Shown here: positions 50,658-60,295 of the stretch, one piece after another | Position numbering within the stretch: the stretch's first letter is position 1 | Layout: each line of letters begins with the position of its first letter | Assembly (NCBI GenBank): GCA_023381415.1 | Contig: JAMCUN010000007.1 | Span: 17,093 to 81,092 of the forward strand | Length of the DNA stretch: 64,000 nt | Reading direction: 5' to 3' | Source of the DNA: Thermoplasmatota archaeon | GTDB lineage: Archaea; Thermoplasmatota; Thermoplasmata; Thermoplasmatales; GCA-001856825 | Notes under the pieces: generated by a model | Database searches by the model: none | What the model was told of the DNA's origin: nothing | The model's input: only the letters and a program-made list of their open reading frames with translations | Translations under genes and position numbers: made by a program

Positions 50658-51893
50658 ATGGATTTCGGGGTTACAGAAGAGGACAGGTTGATAAGGGAAA
50701 ATGCGAGGGAATTCGTACAAAAGTACGTGATTCCGAAGAGGGACAAGATTTCTTACTCAAACAAGATCCCTGATGATATAATACAGAAGGCCGCGGATGC
50801 AGGATTTATCGGCTTTACCGTATCGGAGAAGTACGGGGGAGCAGGCGGCTCTATTTCTCAGATGGCGGCAATAGTGGAGGAACTGGCGAGGGGTGACGTG
50901 TCAATGGCCCTCCCTGTATACGTTCTTCTATTGAACGGCTGGCCATCAATGCTTGAAAAATATGGATCGGAGGAAGCAAAGCAGGAGATACTTCCTTCTA
51001 TAACAAAGGGGAGGACATACCTCGGAATCGGATCTACAGAACCGTCAGGCGGCTCAGACGTAATGAACGAGAAGTCAAAGGCAGTTAGGAAGGGAAAGGG
51101 GTGGAGTGTTTCGGGGGAGAAGGTCTACATAAGCGGAGTCAGGGAAGCGCTCTATCTCCCGGGAGGGGGAGGTTTCCTGACATTGCTCAGGACGGGAGAC
51201 AAGAGCCTTGCATCGAAGGCATTCACCTCGTTTGCCTTCATGATAAAAGGAACAGATGGAAAGGTGAGGGATGAAATATCCACAACTGTTTTCAACAACA
51301 TCGCAAGGGAGGGCCTCTCAACCGGCGGATTCTCCTTCAATGACCTTGACCTGGATGATAAGTTCAGGGTAGGGGAAATAGGACAAGGGTTCCATATAAT
51401 AATGGAAGGATTCAACATTGCTCGAGTATATGTTGCTGCAGCATGCAACGGAGCGGCCCTGGAAACAATAGACATGGGAAGGGAGCACCTGAGGAGCAGA
51501 ATGCTCTTCGATCAGCCCCTGGGAAAACAAGAGGGATTGCAGTTTGAGCTGGCAGAACTTTATGGCAAGCTCGAGTCGTCGAGACTCCTGACCCAGAAGG
51601 CTGCCTGGATACTTGACAGGGTGTACAAGAACAAGGAAAAGGTACCGCTATCTGAACAGAATCTGGCAGTATCTCTTGCTAAGATGACCGGGCCTCCAAC
51701 TGCTCACGAGATCATAACGAAGGTCATGGTATGGCACGGGGCAGTTGCATATACGAAGGACCTTCCCCTGGGTGCGGCACAGGGTGGAGTGATGTCGTAC
51801 TACGTGGGAGCAGAGGGAGGTATCAATATCATGAAGCTGATCATCGCAAGGGAGTTGCTCGGGAAGGAATTCCTGAGCTACAAGTCGGGATAG
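50658..51893 (+). CDS. Acyl-CoA dehydrogenase
   Basis: A 411-residue FAD enzyme. Blocks: GFIGFTVSEKYGGAGGS, LGIGSTEPSGGSDV (FAD/substrate loop), VSGEKVYISG, then FNIARVYVAAACNG and the C-terminal four-helix bundle. It oxidises acyl-CoA to enoyl-CoA in fatty- or amino-acid degradation. The frame extends to an ATG at 50595, but that ATG lies inside a TATA-like TTTTTATATG, so ATG 50658 (MDFGVTEEDRLIRENAREF) is preferred. No ETF genes are near. An enoyl-CoA hydratase lies 5 kb away. Confidence 0.9.
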   Translation: MDFGVTEEDRLIRENAREFVQKYVIPKRDKISYSNKIPDDIIQKAADAGFIGFTVSEKYGGAGGSISQMAAIVEELARGDVSMALPVYVLLLNGWPSMLEKYGSEEAKQEILPSITKGRTYLGIGSTEPSGGSDVMNEKSKAVRKGKGWSVSGEKVYISGVREALYLPGGGGFLTLLRTGDKSLASKAFTSFAFMIKGTDGKVRDEISTTVFNNIAREGLSTGGFSFNDLDLDDKFRVGEIGQGFHIIMEGFNIARVYVAAACNGAALETIDMGREHLRSRMLFDQPLGKQEGLQFELAELYGKLESSRLLTQKAAWILDRVYKNKEKVPLSEQNLAVSLAKMTGPPTAHEIITKVMVWHGAVAYTKDLPLGAAQGGVMSYYVGAEGGINIMKLIIARELLGKEFLSYKSG

Positions 51894-51924
51894 ATTTTTA
51901 ACCACTTATAAATGGAGTACTCGA

Positions 51925-51997
51925 AGCCCCGTGGTGTAGTGGACAAGCATTTCGGACTTTGGATCCGACGACGGCAGTTCAAATCTGCCCGGGGCTA
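51925..51997 (+). tRNA. tRNA-Gln (TTG)
   Basis: The acceptor AGCCCCG/CGGGGCT, anticodon stem TCGGA-type with loop CTTTGGA (anticodon TTG), T-arm AGTTCAAATCT and discriminator A form a 73-base cloverleaf without intron or encoded CCA. A TATA-like TTATAAAT lies about 20 bases upstream. Confidence 0.93.
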
Positions 51998-52358
51998 TTC
52001 ACTTACTCTGACCGCCGATAGACGTACTCATGGATTGAATATTTTTGTATGAGGAATGAGGGTTTAGGTTTGAAATTACTGCCCCCTTTTTTACCCCTTG
52101 GAATCGTTGTAAGAGGAGGTGCTCAGACTCACTGGTAAGGCATTGGATACTGTCCGTGACAGGGATCACAGATATGTTCCCCACAGCAGATGCGTGACGG
52201 AATCTAACGGATTCACCTAATCGGGGCAAGACGCTAATTTCAGCAGTTTAAGTGAAATCATCCACATTGAAAATAATTATAACGTCATCAGGCAGAGGAG
52301 ATATTGGTTACTCTTGGTATGTAGCTCTATTATATATACTTAAAACAACTACAGAAAC
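51998..52358. other. Intergenic after tRNA-Gln, nothing recognised
   Basis: A reverse frame of 76 codons (51999-52229) has no supporting motif. A pyrimidine tract (about 52082-52098) lies after the tRNA and may end its transcript. At the right edge, TTATATATACTTAAAA is the TATA region of the next gene. Confidence 0.4.
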
Positions 52359-52700
52359 ATGACAAAAATACTATTTCTATTGGTAGCAGGAAAGGACTTC
52401 CCAGAGAGGGCGAACCTGGCTCTGATGATGGTATCTAGGCAGATCAAAGCGAAGAGATACGAAGACGTTAAAGTTCTGCTTTACGGCCCGAGTGAGGAGT
52501 TTGTCGCTGAACTGCAAGGTGACGCAAAGGAAGCTTTCAACGAGATAGTGAAGGCAGGAGCTTTGGATTCCGCCTGCTCTTTCATCGCTAAGAAGTATGA
52601 CATTGAATTGAAGCTTCAGTCGATGAACGTAACCCTGCTTCCATTCGGGGAGAGGTTAGCACGTTACGTGAATGAAGGCTACGAGGTAATCACTTTTTGA
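52359..52700 (+). CDS. DsrE-like family protein
   Basis: A 113-residue alpha/beta protein starting MTKILFLLVAGKDFPERANL, with the DsrE-fold strand-helix order (VKVLLYGPSEEFV, then FNEIVKAGALDSACSFIAKK). One Cys at the position of the family's sulfur-carrying Cys region (SACSF). Related proteins move persulfide sulfur or bind cofactors. Coupled to the MFS gene (TTGA overlap at 52697-52700). Confidence 0.7.
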   Translation: MTKILFLLVAGKDFPERANLALMMVSRQIKAKRYEDVKVLLYGPSEEFVAELQGDAKEAFNEIVKAGALDSACSFIAKKYDIELKLQSMNVTLLPFGERLARYVNEGYEVITF

Positions 52701-53899
52701 AAGGGGACGAAGATAGCGAGAAGAGAATTTCAAAAGGCTCAATAGTAGTATCTGTCTTTGTAATTCTCTCTACAACTTTTTTTGTGAGGGCAAGCAACAA
52801 CATGATGGTAACGTCAGTGCCGCTTCTTGCCCGATATTATTTCGACTTTTCTCAGACTGAAGTGGGGATAATTTCTGCACTGAGCTATTTCTTCACCTTC
52901 CTCACAACCTCGTTCCTGAACGTAAGACTGAGGGTAGAAATGAGAAGGTTCGCCTTTATTTTATCTAACGCGATATACTTTATCGTTTTCATCGGATTCT
53001 GGAAATCAAACCTCATCTCAGTGTGGATTCTATCAGCGATCGGTGGGGCTGTTTTGGGCCTTCTGATGCCCAACATAATAACTGCAGCCGGCCTTTTCAC
53101 GGATGCGAAGGTGAGGGAGAGAGTTCTATCAATGTATACTGTTGCACTCAGTCTTTCTCTTGTTGCAGGTCCTGCTCTGGAGTCATATGTACTGAGATTC
53201 TATCCCCTCAAGACAGCGTTCCTTATTTTTTCATCGTTTGCCATTGTTTCTGTCTCCCTCTCGCCGTTCATCAAGTTTCCAGAGGAAAGAAGGGTGAAGG
53301 AAAAGGTGAAGGTGTTCAAGAATTACGGCTTCAGATCTTCGATACTGAACATAATGGCCTACAATATACCATTCACTCTCCTCATAGCGTTCGGAGGAAT
53401 CTATGAAAGGGATACCTTCGGAATCTCACTTTCCCTTGTGACTCTTTACTTCTCACTCTTCTTTCTGTCCTCATTTGCCTCGAGGATGTTCCTTTCTTTC
53501 CTGCCTCCAAAGAGCATCAGGAGGCAAATGGTGGCTTCAATGGTTCTATCCATTATAGGCATCTTAATCATGGTGCTGTCTCGAAGCGTCTATTTGTTCG
53601 TCGTTTCCCTAGTAATGCTTGGAATCCCTCATGGGTTCACTTATCCTCTTTCGATTCTATCCCTTTCGAGATCATTTGAAGCAAAGGAGAGGAACATTGC
53701 TAACAGTTACTTCTTTTCTGTCATGACTGCAATTGGCATAGTGCTTCCGCTTATAGGAGGGACAATCATACAGAAGTACGGATTCGACAGTACGTTTGCA
53801 GGCATTCTTATTCTGATAGTCATCTTGATGGTGGCGCTAAACCTAAATTTCAGGGCAGAAAGAAAAAGTGGAGATGTCGAGAACAGAAGCGTGTCGTGA
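52697..53899 (+). CDS. MFS transporter
   Basis: A 400-residue protein with 12 hydrophobic helices; the N-half includes the MFS-like turn LNVRLRVEMRRF and the block GLLMPNIITAAGLFTDAKVR. It starts at a TTG overlapping the upstream stop, so it is translated with the DsrE-like protein. Substrate unknown; a sulfur compound would suit its partner (speculative). Confidence 0.82.
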   Translation: MKGDEDSEKRISKGSIVVSVFVILSTTFFVRASNNMMVTSVPLLARYYFDFSQTEVGIISALSYFFTFLTTSFLNVRLRVEMRRFAFILSNAIYFIVFIGFWKSNLISVWILSAIGGAVLGLLMPNIITAAGLFTDAKVRERVLSMYTVALSLSLVAGPALESYVLRFYPLKTAFLIFSSFAIVSVSLSPFIKFPEERRVKEKVKVFKNYGFRSSILNIMAYNIPFTLLIAFGGIYERDTFGISLSLVTLYFSLFFLSSFASRMFLSFLPPKSIRRQMVASMVLSIIGILIMVLSRSVYLFVVSLVMLGIPHGFTYPLSILSLSRSFEAKERNIANSYFFSVMTAIGIVLPLIGGTIIQKYGFDSTFAGILILIVILMVALNLNFRAERKSGDVENRSVS

Positions 53900-54401
53900 T
53901 GATATACATTACAGCATTATTCAGCGCATGACATTCTATTTGGGCGCATGTTGTTAGGCTGTCAGGAAGGGGATCTACACGTGAGGCACGCGAACTATGA
54001 TGATCAAACATGAAACATTAGAGACAATAATTCAATTATGATGATTCAAAGAGACAGATTGGAAGACCTTCAGATGTCACAGAGATCCTCATTTGGTTAA
54101 GAAATACTGAAATTACTCTACTAAGAAAATGCAGTTCACCAAACCCTTCAAGGATGGAATGAAAGGAACAAGGCGAGTTTGGAAGTATATGGGGAACAGC
54201 TTCACTTAAATTTCCATGCTGATGATAGTTTCCGCCGCAGATTCAACAATGGCAAATGCGTTACCATACGCTGAAAGTATCACTGAACTGCCCTAGGTAT
54301 GATGGGGAATGAATTATTGTACTTTGAACAACAGCAGACCTTGTTCATGGAAAGGTCGCAAAGAAGTTGCCTGATTAGAGATTACATTGCTTTCTTCACT
54401 T
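53900..54401. other. 500-base gap without a gene
   Basis: No frame of useful length on either strand, no tRNA and no repeat seen. It may contain decayed sequence or an unrecognised RNA. Confidence 0.4.
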
Positions 54402-55610
54402 CTAGAGATAGTCTTCCAGTTCTCTCGCGTCAGAGATCAGCGGAAGTTTCTCAGAGTCGACCTTGACGACGCCCTGATCCTTCAGACCGCTTCCAGTTGC
54501 TATGGCCACAACAATGGAACCCCTAGGTAATGAATCCTTCAAGCGTTCTATGGCTGCCAGCGGAGCGGCGCTTGCAGGCTCGACGAAGATTCCCTCTCTG
54601 GACGCAAGGTTTCTTTGGGCCGCCAGGATTTCTTCATCCGTTACAGAAAGCAGTTGCCCTCCAGATGCATTCACTGCATCGAGAGCCTTCCTCCACGAAA
54701 CAGGGTTCCCGATCCTGATCGCCGACGCTACTGTTTCAGGGTTATCCCACCGGACTAGTCTGTCTTTGCCGCTTTGAAAGAGCTGGACCAGGGGGGATGC
54801 ACCGGCTGCCTGAACGCCTATCATTCTCGGAGTCTTATCGGTGAAACCCCACCTTTTCAACTCTGAGAACCCCTTCCAGTATGCGCTTATGTTTCCAGCA
54901 TTCCCGACTGGAAGGATCACGTAATCCGGTACCTTGCTCCCAAGCTGCTCAAATATCTCGAAAGCTCCGGTCTTCTGGCCTTCTATTCTGAACGGATTAA
55001 TTGAATTTACGACGTAGAGTTCCTCCCTGTCCTTCGCCTCCTGCATCATCAGCTCAAGAGCCCTGTCAAAATCACCTGAAACCCTGATCACTTTGGCGCC
55101 GTGGACGATAGCCTGCACAAGTTTCCCTCCTGCAATCTTCCCCGCAGGAACAAGGACGACCGCCTTCATTCCCCCTCTAGCGGCATATGCAGAAGCGGAT
55201 GCTGAAGTATTCCCTGTTGATGCGCAAACTAGTGTCTTTGCTCCTATTTCCTTTGCCCTTGTTACAGCTACAGTCATCCCCCTGTCCTTGAAGGAACCGG
55301 TTGGGTTCTGTCCCTCGTTCTTTATGAAAAGCTCCGTCCGTTCGCTGACCCTAATGTTCTCCGCCATTATCAGGGGAGTATTTCCCTCATTTATTGTCAC
55401 TATCTTGGACTCATCCGAGACAGGGAGCGCCTTAGAGTATCCCCAAACCCCCCTTCCGCTTCTGAAATCCCCGGCCCTTGGAAAGCCATCTGTCAGTACG
55501 AGTTCAAGGACACCTCCGCATTCGCATCTTGACGAGACCGGTTCCCTGTCGTACTCTCTCCCGCAGTCGAAACACCGAAGAAGCCAATTCTCATGGTCCC
55601 TTAACAACAC
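54402..55610 (-). CDS. thrC: Threonine synthase
   Basis: A 402-residue PLP enzyme converting O-phosphohomoserine to threonine. An N-terminal zinc-ribbon-like segment (CFDCGREYDREPVSSRCECG) is followed by the PLP lysine in GSFKDRGMTVA (about 107), the phosphate loop ASTGNTSASA and a C-terminal ATGSGLKD. The start lies 20 bases inside the end of thrB, so the pair is co-translated. Confidence 0.95.
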   Translation of the reverse strand: MLLRDHENWLLRCFDCGREYDREPVSSRCECGGVLELVLTDGFPRAGDFRSGRGVWGYSKALPVSDESKIVTINEGNTPLIMAENIRVSERTELFIKNEGQNPTGSFKDRGMTVAVTRAKEIGAKTLVCASTGNTSASASAYAARGGMKAVVLVPAGKIAGGKLVQAIVHGAKVIRVSGDFDRALELMMQEAKDREELYVVNSINPFRIEGQKTGAFEIFEQLGSKVPDYVILPVGNAGNISAYWKGFSELKRWGFTDKTPRMIGVQAAGASPLVQLFQSGKDRLVRWDNPETVASAIRIGNPVSWRKALDAVNASGGQLLSVTDEEILAAQRNLASREGIFVEPASAAPLAAIERLKDSLPRGSIVVAIATGSGLKDQGVVKVDSEKLPLISDARELEDYL

Positions 55611-56529
55611 TGGTTCCCTCCCCTGCAGTCGTGATAAAGCTGTTGGCTATAATCCCATGGGTAGAAAAAGACTCCACCATTGAAACCATCACATTCTCCG
55701 GGTTACTTTTAAGACTGTCTACTATGGCCAGGATGCTCGGTCCTGCACCGCTTATGCATGCTCCAGAAGCACCCGCTTTGATGGCAGCTTCCTTCACCTC
55801 GTCGAACCATGGTATCATCACCTTGCGAGCCGGTTCCACGACAGAATCATCGAGTCCTTTTCCTATCACATCTATGTCCCCCTTCGCAAAACCGGCCACA
55901 ACAGTCGAAGCAAGGAAGACGTTCCTGGTAAGTTTGCCAATATCAACGTGCCCCGGAATGAGAGACCTGGCATACTGTGTTTTCTTACCAGGCAATTTCA
56001 ACATAGGCGTAGAAATTACGATTGCCATCCCCTCTGGAGGGGTGAACCTAGTGATCTCCAAAGAATCCCCATTGACGATCACGAACCCTCCTTTGAGGGA
56101 ACCGGCAAGGTTGTCATAATGCCTCGAGCCTGACGCCGCGAATTCTCCTTCCACAGCAAATTTCATGAGACCCCTTTCGTCTAGCCCAAGGCCGAAGAGG
56201 CTGTTCATTGCCACTGCAGCAGCTATGGATGAAGCAGCGCTGCTACCCAAGCCCACGCCGATTGGTATCCTGCTCGTGATACTAGCCTCAATGGTGCCAT
56301 GTATGCCGAATTCGATAGCAATTTTCTCAGCAACCGCCCTCACTGCTCTCTCTTCAGGCCCTGCATCAGCACCGTTCTGTGCATAGGAAGTCCTGATCCG
56401 CATCTCTCCGAATCCGGATGCACTGAGCTCAACCGTATCCCTCGGATTGCTAAGCCCAAGGGAAAAAACATCAAAGCCTGCACCCAAGTTCGCAGAAGAT
56501 GCGGGTGCGTCAACAACTATCTTTTTCAT
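55591..56529 (-). CDS. thrB: Homoserine kinase
   Basis: A 312-residue GHMP kinase: N-terminal DAPASSANLGAGFDVFSLG, the ATP loop PIGVGLGSSAASSIAAAVA (about 94-112), and C-terminal GASGACISGAGPSILA. Phosphorylates L-homoserine. Upstream of and overlapping thrC. The PASSANLGxGFD motif identifies homoserine kinase, rather than the archaeal GHMP-type shikimate kinase. Confidence 0.93.
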   Translation of the reverse strand: MKKIVVDAPASSANLGAGFDVFSLGLSNPRDTVELSASGFGEMRIRTSYAQNGADAGPEERAVRAVAEKIAIEFGIHGTIEASITSRIPIGVGLGSSAASSIAAAVAMNSLFGLGLDERGLMKFAVEGEFAASGSRHYDNLAGSLKGGFVIVNGDSLEITRFTPPEGMAIVISTPMLKLPGKKTQYARSLIPGHVDIGKLTRNVFLASTVVAGFAKGDIDVIGKGLDDSVVEPARKVMIPWFDEVKEAAIKAGASGACISGAGPSILAIVDSLKSNPENVMVSMVESFSTHGIIANSFITTAGEGTSVVKGP

Positions 56530-56670
56530 CCTGCAACATCTCTCTTGTTACTCTCGATCCAATTTGACCTTTGAATCAATCAGTCTTTATGAATCAGATA
56601 TCCTCTATCTTTTCGTTCAGAGAGTAATCAGGCAATGATCTCACTCTTAAACATGGGCACGCCTTTCAGA

Positions 56671-56925
56671 TCATTCCTCTGCTTGCGTCTTGCAAATCTG
56701 GAGATTCCCTGTAGATGTGTTAGACTGTCCTGTGGTGGTGCTCTCAAACAGTCTAATAGTCATCGTCGTACCTGATCCTGTTGTGAAACCTGTACCCGCT
56801 CGCGTACCTTGAGATCTGGCAGATGTGAAATCTGTTTTCTGAGAAGCCTGCCTTGTCACGTTCCTTCCGGTACCGAGGGCTTCAACGTTCACTGGATCCT
56901 TCCAGGGCTGTTCCCAGAATCTCAT
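56671..56925 (-). CDS. Thr/Ser/Gly-rich small protein, 84 aa
   Basis: The frame starting MRFWEQPWKDPVNVEALGTG continues as a low-complexity stretch rich in Thr, Ser, Gly and Gln without Cys until near the end. TTTTTATCC (about 56947-56955) lies 26 bases before ATG 56925, which supports a leaderless gene and decides this start over 57045. Looks intrinsically disordered. Not recognised. Confidence 0.45.
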   Translation of the reverse strand: MRFWEQPWKDPVNVEALGTGRNVTRQASQKTDFTSARSQGTRAGTGFTTGSGTTMTIRLFESTTTGQSNTSTGNLQICKTQAEE

Positions 56926-57041
56926 CGCATGCACCATAATGATGTTGGATAAAAACAATTTGGATGATTCCTTCACGCCTCTAACGTCCCACATATATTG
57001 AATTAGAGAAGTGAAAGAAGTGGGATTTGCATTCCTGCAGG

Positions 57042-57794
57042 TCACTTCTTCAGGAATGAGGACATTATTCTTCCCGGCTCCCCACTATCAAATACCTCAG
57101 CATCAGCCTCAGCTGCAAACCTGAATGAATCGTTGTAAAGTTCCTCCGTCATCTTTCTTAGATAGCGTTTCTGGACTTTTAGGGCGGTCAACGGTTTTGA
57201 TATTATCCCCTTTGCGATTTCCATTGCTACAGAGTGTGACTGTCCTTCAGGAGCCAAGTAGTTCACTATTCCAATTTCCTTGGCCTCAGTTGCGGTAATG
57301 AATTTCCCTGTCATGACAAGGTCATTTATCTTAGGTATGGGTATCCCCAGCATTCGCAAAAACTGGCTTCCAGTGATGCTCGGTATCCCGATATTTATTT
57401 CAGGGAGACCTATCTTTGCACCTAGAGAGGAGACCCTTATATCGCAGAGGAGTGAGATCTGTAATCCTGCTCCAGTTGAGTATCCTTCAAGAGAGGCTAT
57501 TGTCGGCTTGTCGGTGTACCTCACCGCATCAAACATTTTCTTCAGACCCTCGACCCACCCTTTCACATCTTTGCCGGAATAGGATGCAATCTCATTGATG
57601 TCTTGGCCGGAGGAGAAATTTCCTGCCATACCGCTCAAAACTATGCACCTGACAGAACCATCCTTACCTAGATTTTCGAAAGCGATGGCGAGCTCTCTCT
57701 TGAGGGGTGCATTCAATGAATTGAGTTTCTTCGGCCTGTTCAGTATTATCTCGGAAATTTCTCCTTCCTTGACAACGATATTTTCGTAATTCAT
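57042..57794 (-). CDS. Enoyl-CoA hydratase/isomerase
   Basis: A 250-residue crotonase-fold protein: LNRPKKLNSLNAPLKREL, the oxyanion-hole block GMAGNFSSGQDINEIASYSG, the helix ASLEGYSTGAGLQISLLCDI and PEINIGIPSI. The second catalytic Glu is replaced by the IGIPSI segment as in many isomerase-type members, so the exact reaction is open. Converts enoyl-CoA in beta-oxidation-like degradation. Confidence 0.9.
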   Translation of the reverse strand: MNYENIVVKEGEISEIILNRPKKLNSLNAPLKRELAIAFENLGKDGSVRCIVLSGMAGNFSSGQDINEIASYSGKDVKGWVEGLKKMFDAVRYTDKPTIASLEGYSTGAGLQISLLCDIRVSSLGAKIGLPEINIGIPSITGSQFLRMLGIPIPKINDLVMTGKFITATEAKEIGIVNYLAPEGQSHSVAMEIAKGIISKPLTALKVQKRYLRKMTEELYNDSFRFAAEADAEVFDSGEPGRIMSSFLKK

Positions 57795-58442
57795 GAACGT
57801 AATATGTTGGAATGGATAATAAGTTGTCCGCTTTCTCCAATGTGCTTCAATGAATAATCAGCTACTCGACTTAGGGATTAATCATAAAATAACCTACCTG
57901 TCGGAAATTCATGGAAACTGGGATGGGGTTCAGTTCGAGTTACTAAAGGAAACAAATTTTAACGGTATGGATGGTAAAAGCAACGATCCTGTGGTGAAAA
58001 ATCAGCATGACAAAAGTTCAAAAATCCAGAAGAAACTGGAAATGCTCACGGATAGTGGATTCGGACGGAACATTCATGATTTCCATTTGATGGCAATCCA
58101 CATAATGTTTAAGTATGTCTTGAATATTTGGTGCCAGTAACTATGATGGAAAGCAAGAAGTGGATTTTTACAATTCCGTGCCACTTTTCAGCCTTTAGTT
58201 ACTGATATTTCCATCTGACATTTTGGTGGAATTTATGGATCTTGATGACTTCATAAGCAGGACCATTTTATGGTCGCGCGTTTCTGCGGTTGGTGGCTTC
58301 GCCCTATCCACGGGTGAACTTCGCCAAAATGGGAGAGGAATCTGCATTTTAAAAGAGGATGCGCAAACGTCATCGGCTCATAGGCTGCAGTTGAAGCAAC
58401 GAGTCGTTTCGGATGGAAATTTCTCAAGAGGAGGAATAATCG
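57795..58442. other. 650-base region before the aro operon
   Basis: Two frames, 57850-58140 (96 codons) and 58235-58450 (72 codons, overlapping the aroF start), have no recognisable motif. CATTTTATGG (about 58262) is a possible TATA box for the aro operon; it would give a leader of about 150 bases ending in GAGGAGGAATAATCG before the aroF ATG. The leader contains a short GGC-TTCG-CC hairpin. Confidence 0.4.
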
Positions 58443-59267
58443 ATGAATAATACGTACAGGAACGTAAAACTGGCCTCACTTATGGGTTCTGAGAGAACGA
58501 CAGTGAGAGTGGGAGATGTTGAAATTGGCAGGGGGCTGACGGTCATAGGTGGGCCGTGCAGTGTGGAAAGCGAGGAGCAACTGCTGGAGATTGCCACAGG
58601 TGTTAAAAAGGCAGGCGCTGAATTGCTGAGGGGAGGTGTGTTCAAGCCAAGGACGTCCCCATACTCATTCCAGGGACTGGGCCTGAAGGGGCTCAAGATT
58701 ATGGAAAAGGCAAAGGAGGCAACTGGCCTGCCAATAGTATCGGAGGTTCTTGACACAAGGGACGTCAGGTGGGTAAGCGACTACGTAGACGTAATACAGA
58801 TCGGCGCAAGGAACATGCAGAATTTCTCCCTCCTGAAGGAGGTTGGGAAGTTAAGAAAACCAGTCCTTCTGAAGAGGGGAATGCAGTCCACTCTTGAAGA
58901 ATTTCTTAATAGCGCCGAATACATATTGAAGGAGGGCAATCCTGATGTCATACTGTGCGAAAGGGGAATCAGGACATTCGAGACATACACACGAAACACC
59001 CTGGACCTGAGTGCAGTGCCTGCATTGAAGGAACTTACCCACCTTCCTGTCATTGTTGATCCATCACACGGTACCGGCAGGGCAAGCCTGATAGAACCAA
59101 TGAGTCTTGCATCTGTGGCCTCTGGCGCGGACGGGCTTATAATAGAAGTGCACAACGATCCTCCAAGGGCACTGAGCGACAAGGATCAGGCGATCACTCC
59201 CGAGCAGTTTTCAAAGCTCGTGAAGAATTCCAGAGTGGTAAGGTCGGCGCTGGAGGGGTTGACATGA
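58443..59267 (+). CDS. aroF: 3-deoxy-7-phosphoheptulonate (DAHP) synthase, KDO8P-like class
   Basis: A 274-residue beta/alpha-barrel of the AroI-beta class, condensing PEP and erythrose 4-phosphate. Blocks [45 protein letters not shown], the strand KPVLLKRGM, and [10 protein letters not shown] are diagnostic. There is no N- or C-terminal regulatory (ACT or chorismate mutase) extension, so allosteric control is absent or external. First gene of the aro operon; a good GAGGAGG site precedes its ATG. Confidence 0.95.
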   Translation: MNNTYRNVKLASLMGSERTTVRVGDVEIGRGLTVIGGPCSVESEEQLLEIATGVKKAGAELLRGGVFKPRTSPYSFQGLGLKGLKIMEKAKEATGLPIVSEVLDTRDVRWVSDYVDVIQIGARNMQNFSLLKEVGKLRKPVLLKRGMQSTLEEFLNSAEYILKEGNPDVILCERGIRTFETYTRNTLDLSAVPALKELTHLPVIVDPSHGTGRASLIEPMSLASVASGADGLIIEVHNDPPRALSDKDQAITPEQFSKLVKNSRVVRSALEGLT

Positions 59268-60295
59268 ATTCCATGGAACTGCATGCCAGCAGCGGGTCCA
59301 CCAAAGTGGTCTTCGGGGATTCAAGGGAATTTCTTTCCAGCATCACGGGAAGGACCGAGATGATTCTAGTAGTGGATGATAACATCACCCGGATTCATGG
59401 GGGCAAGATGAATGGCTTCCCAAGAATAGTCCTGGAGGCAGGGGAAAGCGCAAAGACGCTCAAGACAGTGGAAGGAATATACCATGAACTGATGGACAAA
59501 GACGTAGACAAGTCTTCACTCATAGTGGGAATTGGCGGAGGGACAGTTTCAGACATAACTGGATTCGCTGCCTCCACGTTCAAGAGGGGAATACCATTCG
59601 GCTTCGTCCCCACCACTCTACTTGCACAGGTGGATGCAAGCATAGGCGGCAAGAACGGCGTGAATTTCAATGGATACAAGAATATGATAGGAGTTGTTAG
59701 ACAGCCAGATTTTTGCGTGATAGATTTTTCATTCTTAAAAACCCTTCCACTGGAACAGTTGGTATCAGGAATGGCTGAAATCGTGAAGTGCGGGGCGATT
59801 CTTGACCCGGACCTTTTCTTGTTGGTAGAGGAAAATTATGGAGAAATAATCTCCCTAGATGCCGGAAGACTCGAGCAAGCTGTATCCAGGACAGTTTCCT
59901 CGAAGATGAAGGTAGTAGGGGAAGACGAGATGGATGGAGGAGAGAGGATGAAACTGAATTTTGGGCATACCGTAGGACACGCAATAGAGAAGGTGGCAAG
60001 TCTTCCCCACGGCCATTCGATCTCAATTGGAATGGCGGCAGAATCCTGGCTTGCAGTTCAGAAGGGGATACTCCCTTCAAATGAAGCAAGGAGAATAGAG
60101 ACGTTGCTGAAAGATATCGGTTTGCCCACAAGATATAAAATGAATATGGATGAAGTTCTTGAGGCCATCTCCAAGGACAAGAAGGGCTCAGGCGACTCGA
60201 TAAATATCGCGCTGCCGCATTGTATAGGAAGCGGGTCAATTCACAAAGTGAGGAAGGAGGAGTTTAAGGATGCAGTTAAGAGGGTCTGCGCATGA
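59264..60295 (+). CDS. aroB: 3-dehydroquinate synthase
   Basis: A 343-residue NAD-dependent metalloenzyme. NAD-binding [14 protein letters not shown] (about 87), [20 protein letters not shown], zinc ligands in [21 protein letters not shown] and [11 protein letters not shown]. It cyclises DAHP to dehydroquinate. Classical bacterial-type AroB, not the archaeal AroB' of methanogens. ATGA overlap with aroF and with aroD. Confidence 0.95.
   Translation: MNSMELHASSGSTKVVFGDSREFLSSITGRTEMILVVDDNITRIHGGKMNGFPRIVLEAGESAKTLKTVEGIYHELMDKDVDKSSLIVGIGGGTVSDITGFAASTFKRGIPFGFVPTTLLAQVDASIGGKNGVNFNGYKNMIGVVRQPDFCVIDFSFLKTLPLEQLVSGMAEIVKCGAILDPDLFLLVEENYGEIISLDAGRLEQAVSRTVSSKMKVVGEDEMDGGERMKLNFGHTVGHAIEKVASLPHGHSISIGMAAESWLAVQKGILPSNEARRIETLLKDIGLPTRYKMNMDEVLEAISKDKKGSGDSINIALPHCIGSGSIHKVRKEEFKDAVKRVCA

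Noticed and set aside
51999..52229. 76-codon reverse frame after tRNA-Gln, considered as an integrase remnant
   Set aside because: No tyrosine-recombinase motif (R..H.xxR..Y) could be found.
55591..56529. GHMP kinase as the archaeal shikimate kinase
   Set aside because: The PASSANLGAGFD motif and the linkage to thrC identify homoserine kinase, and a separate shikimate kinase domain is present in the aro operon.
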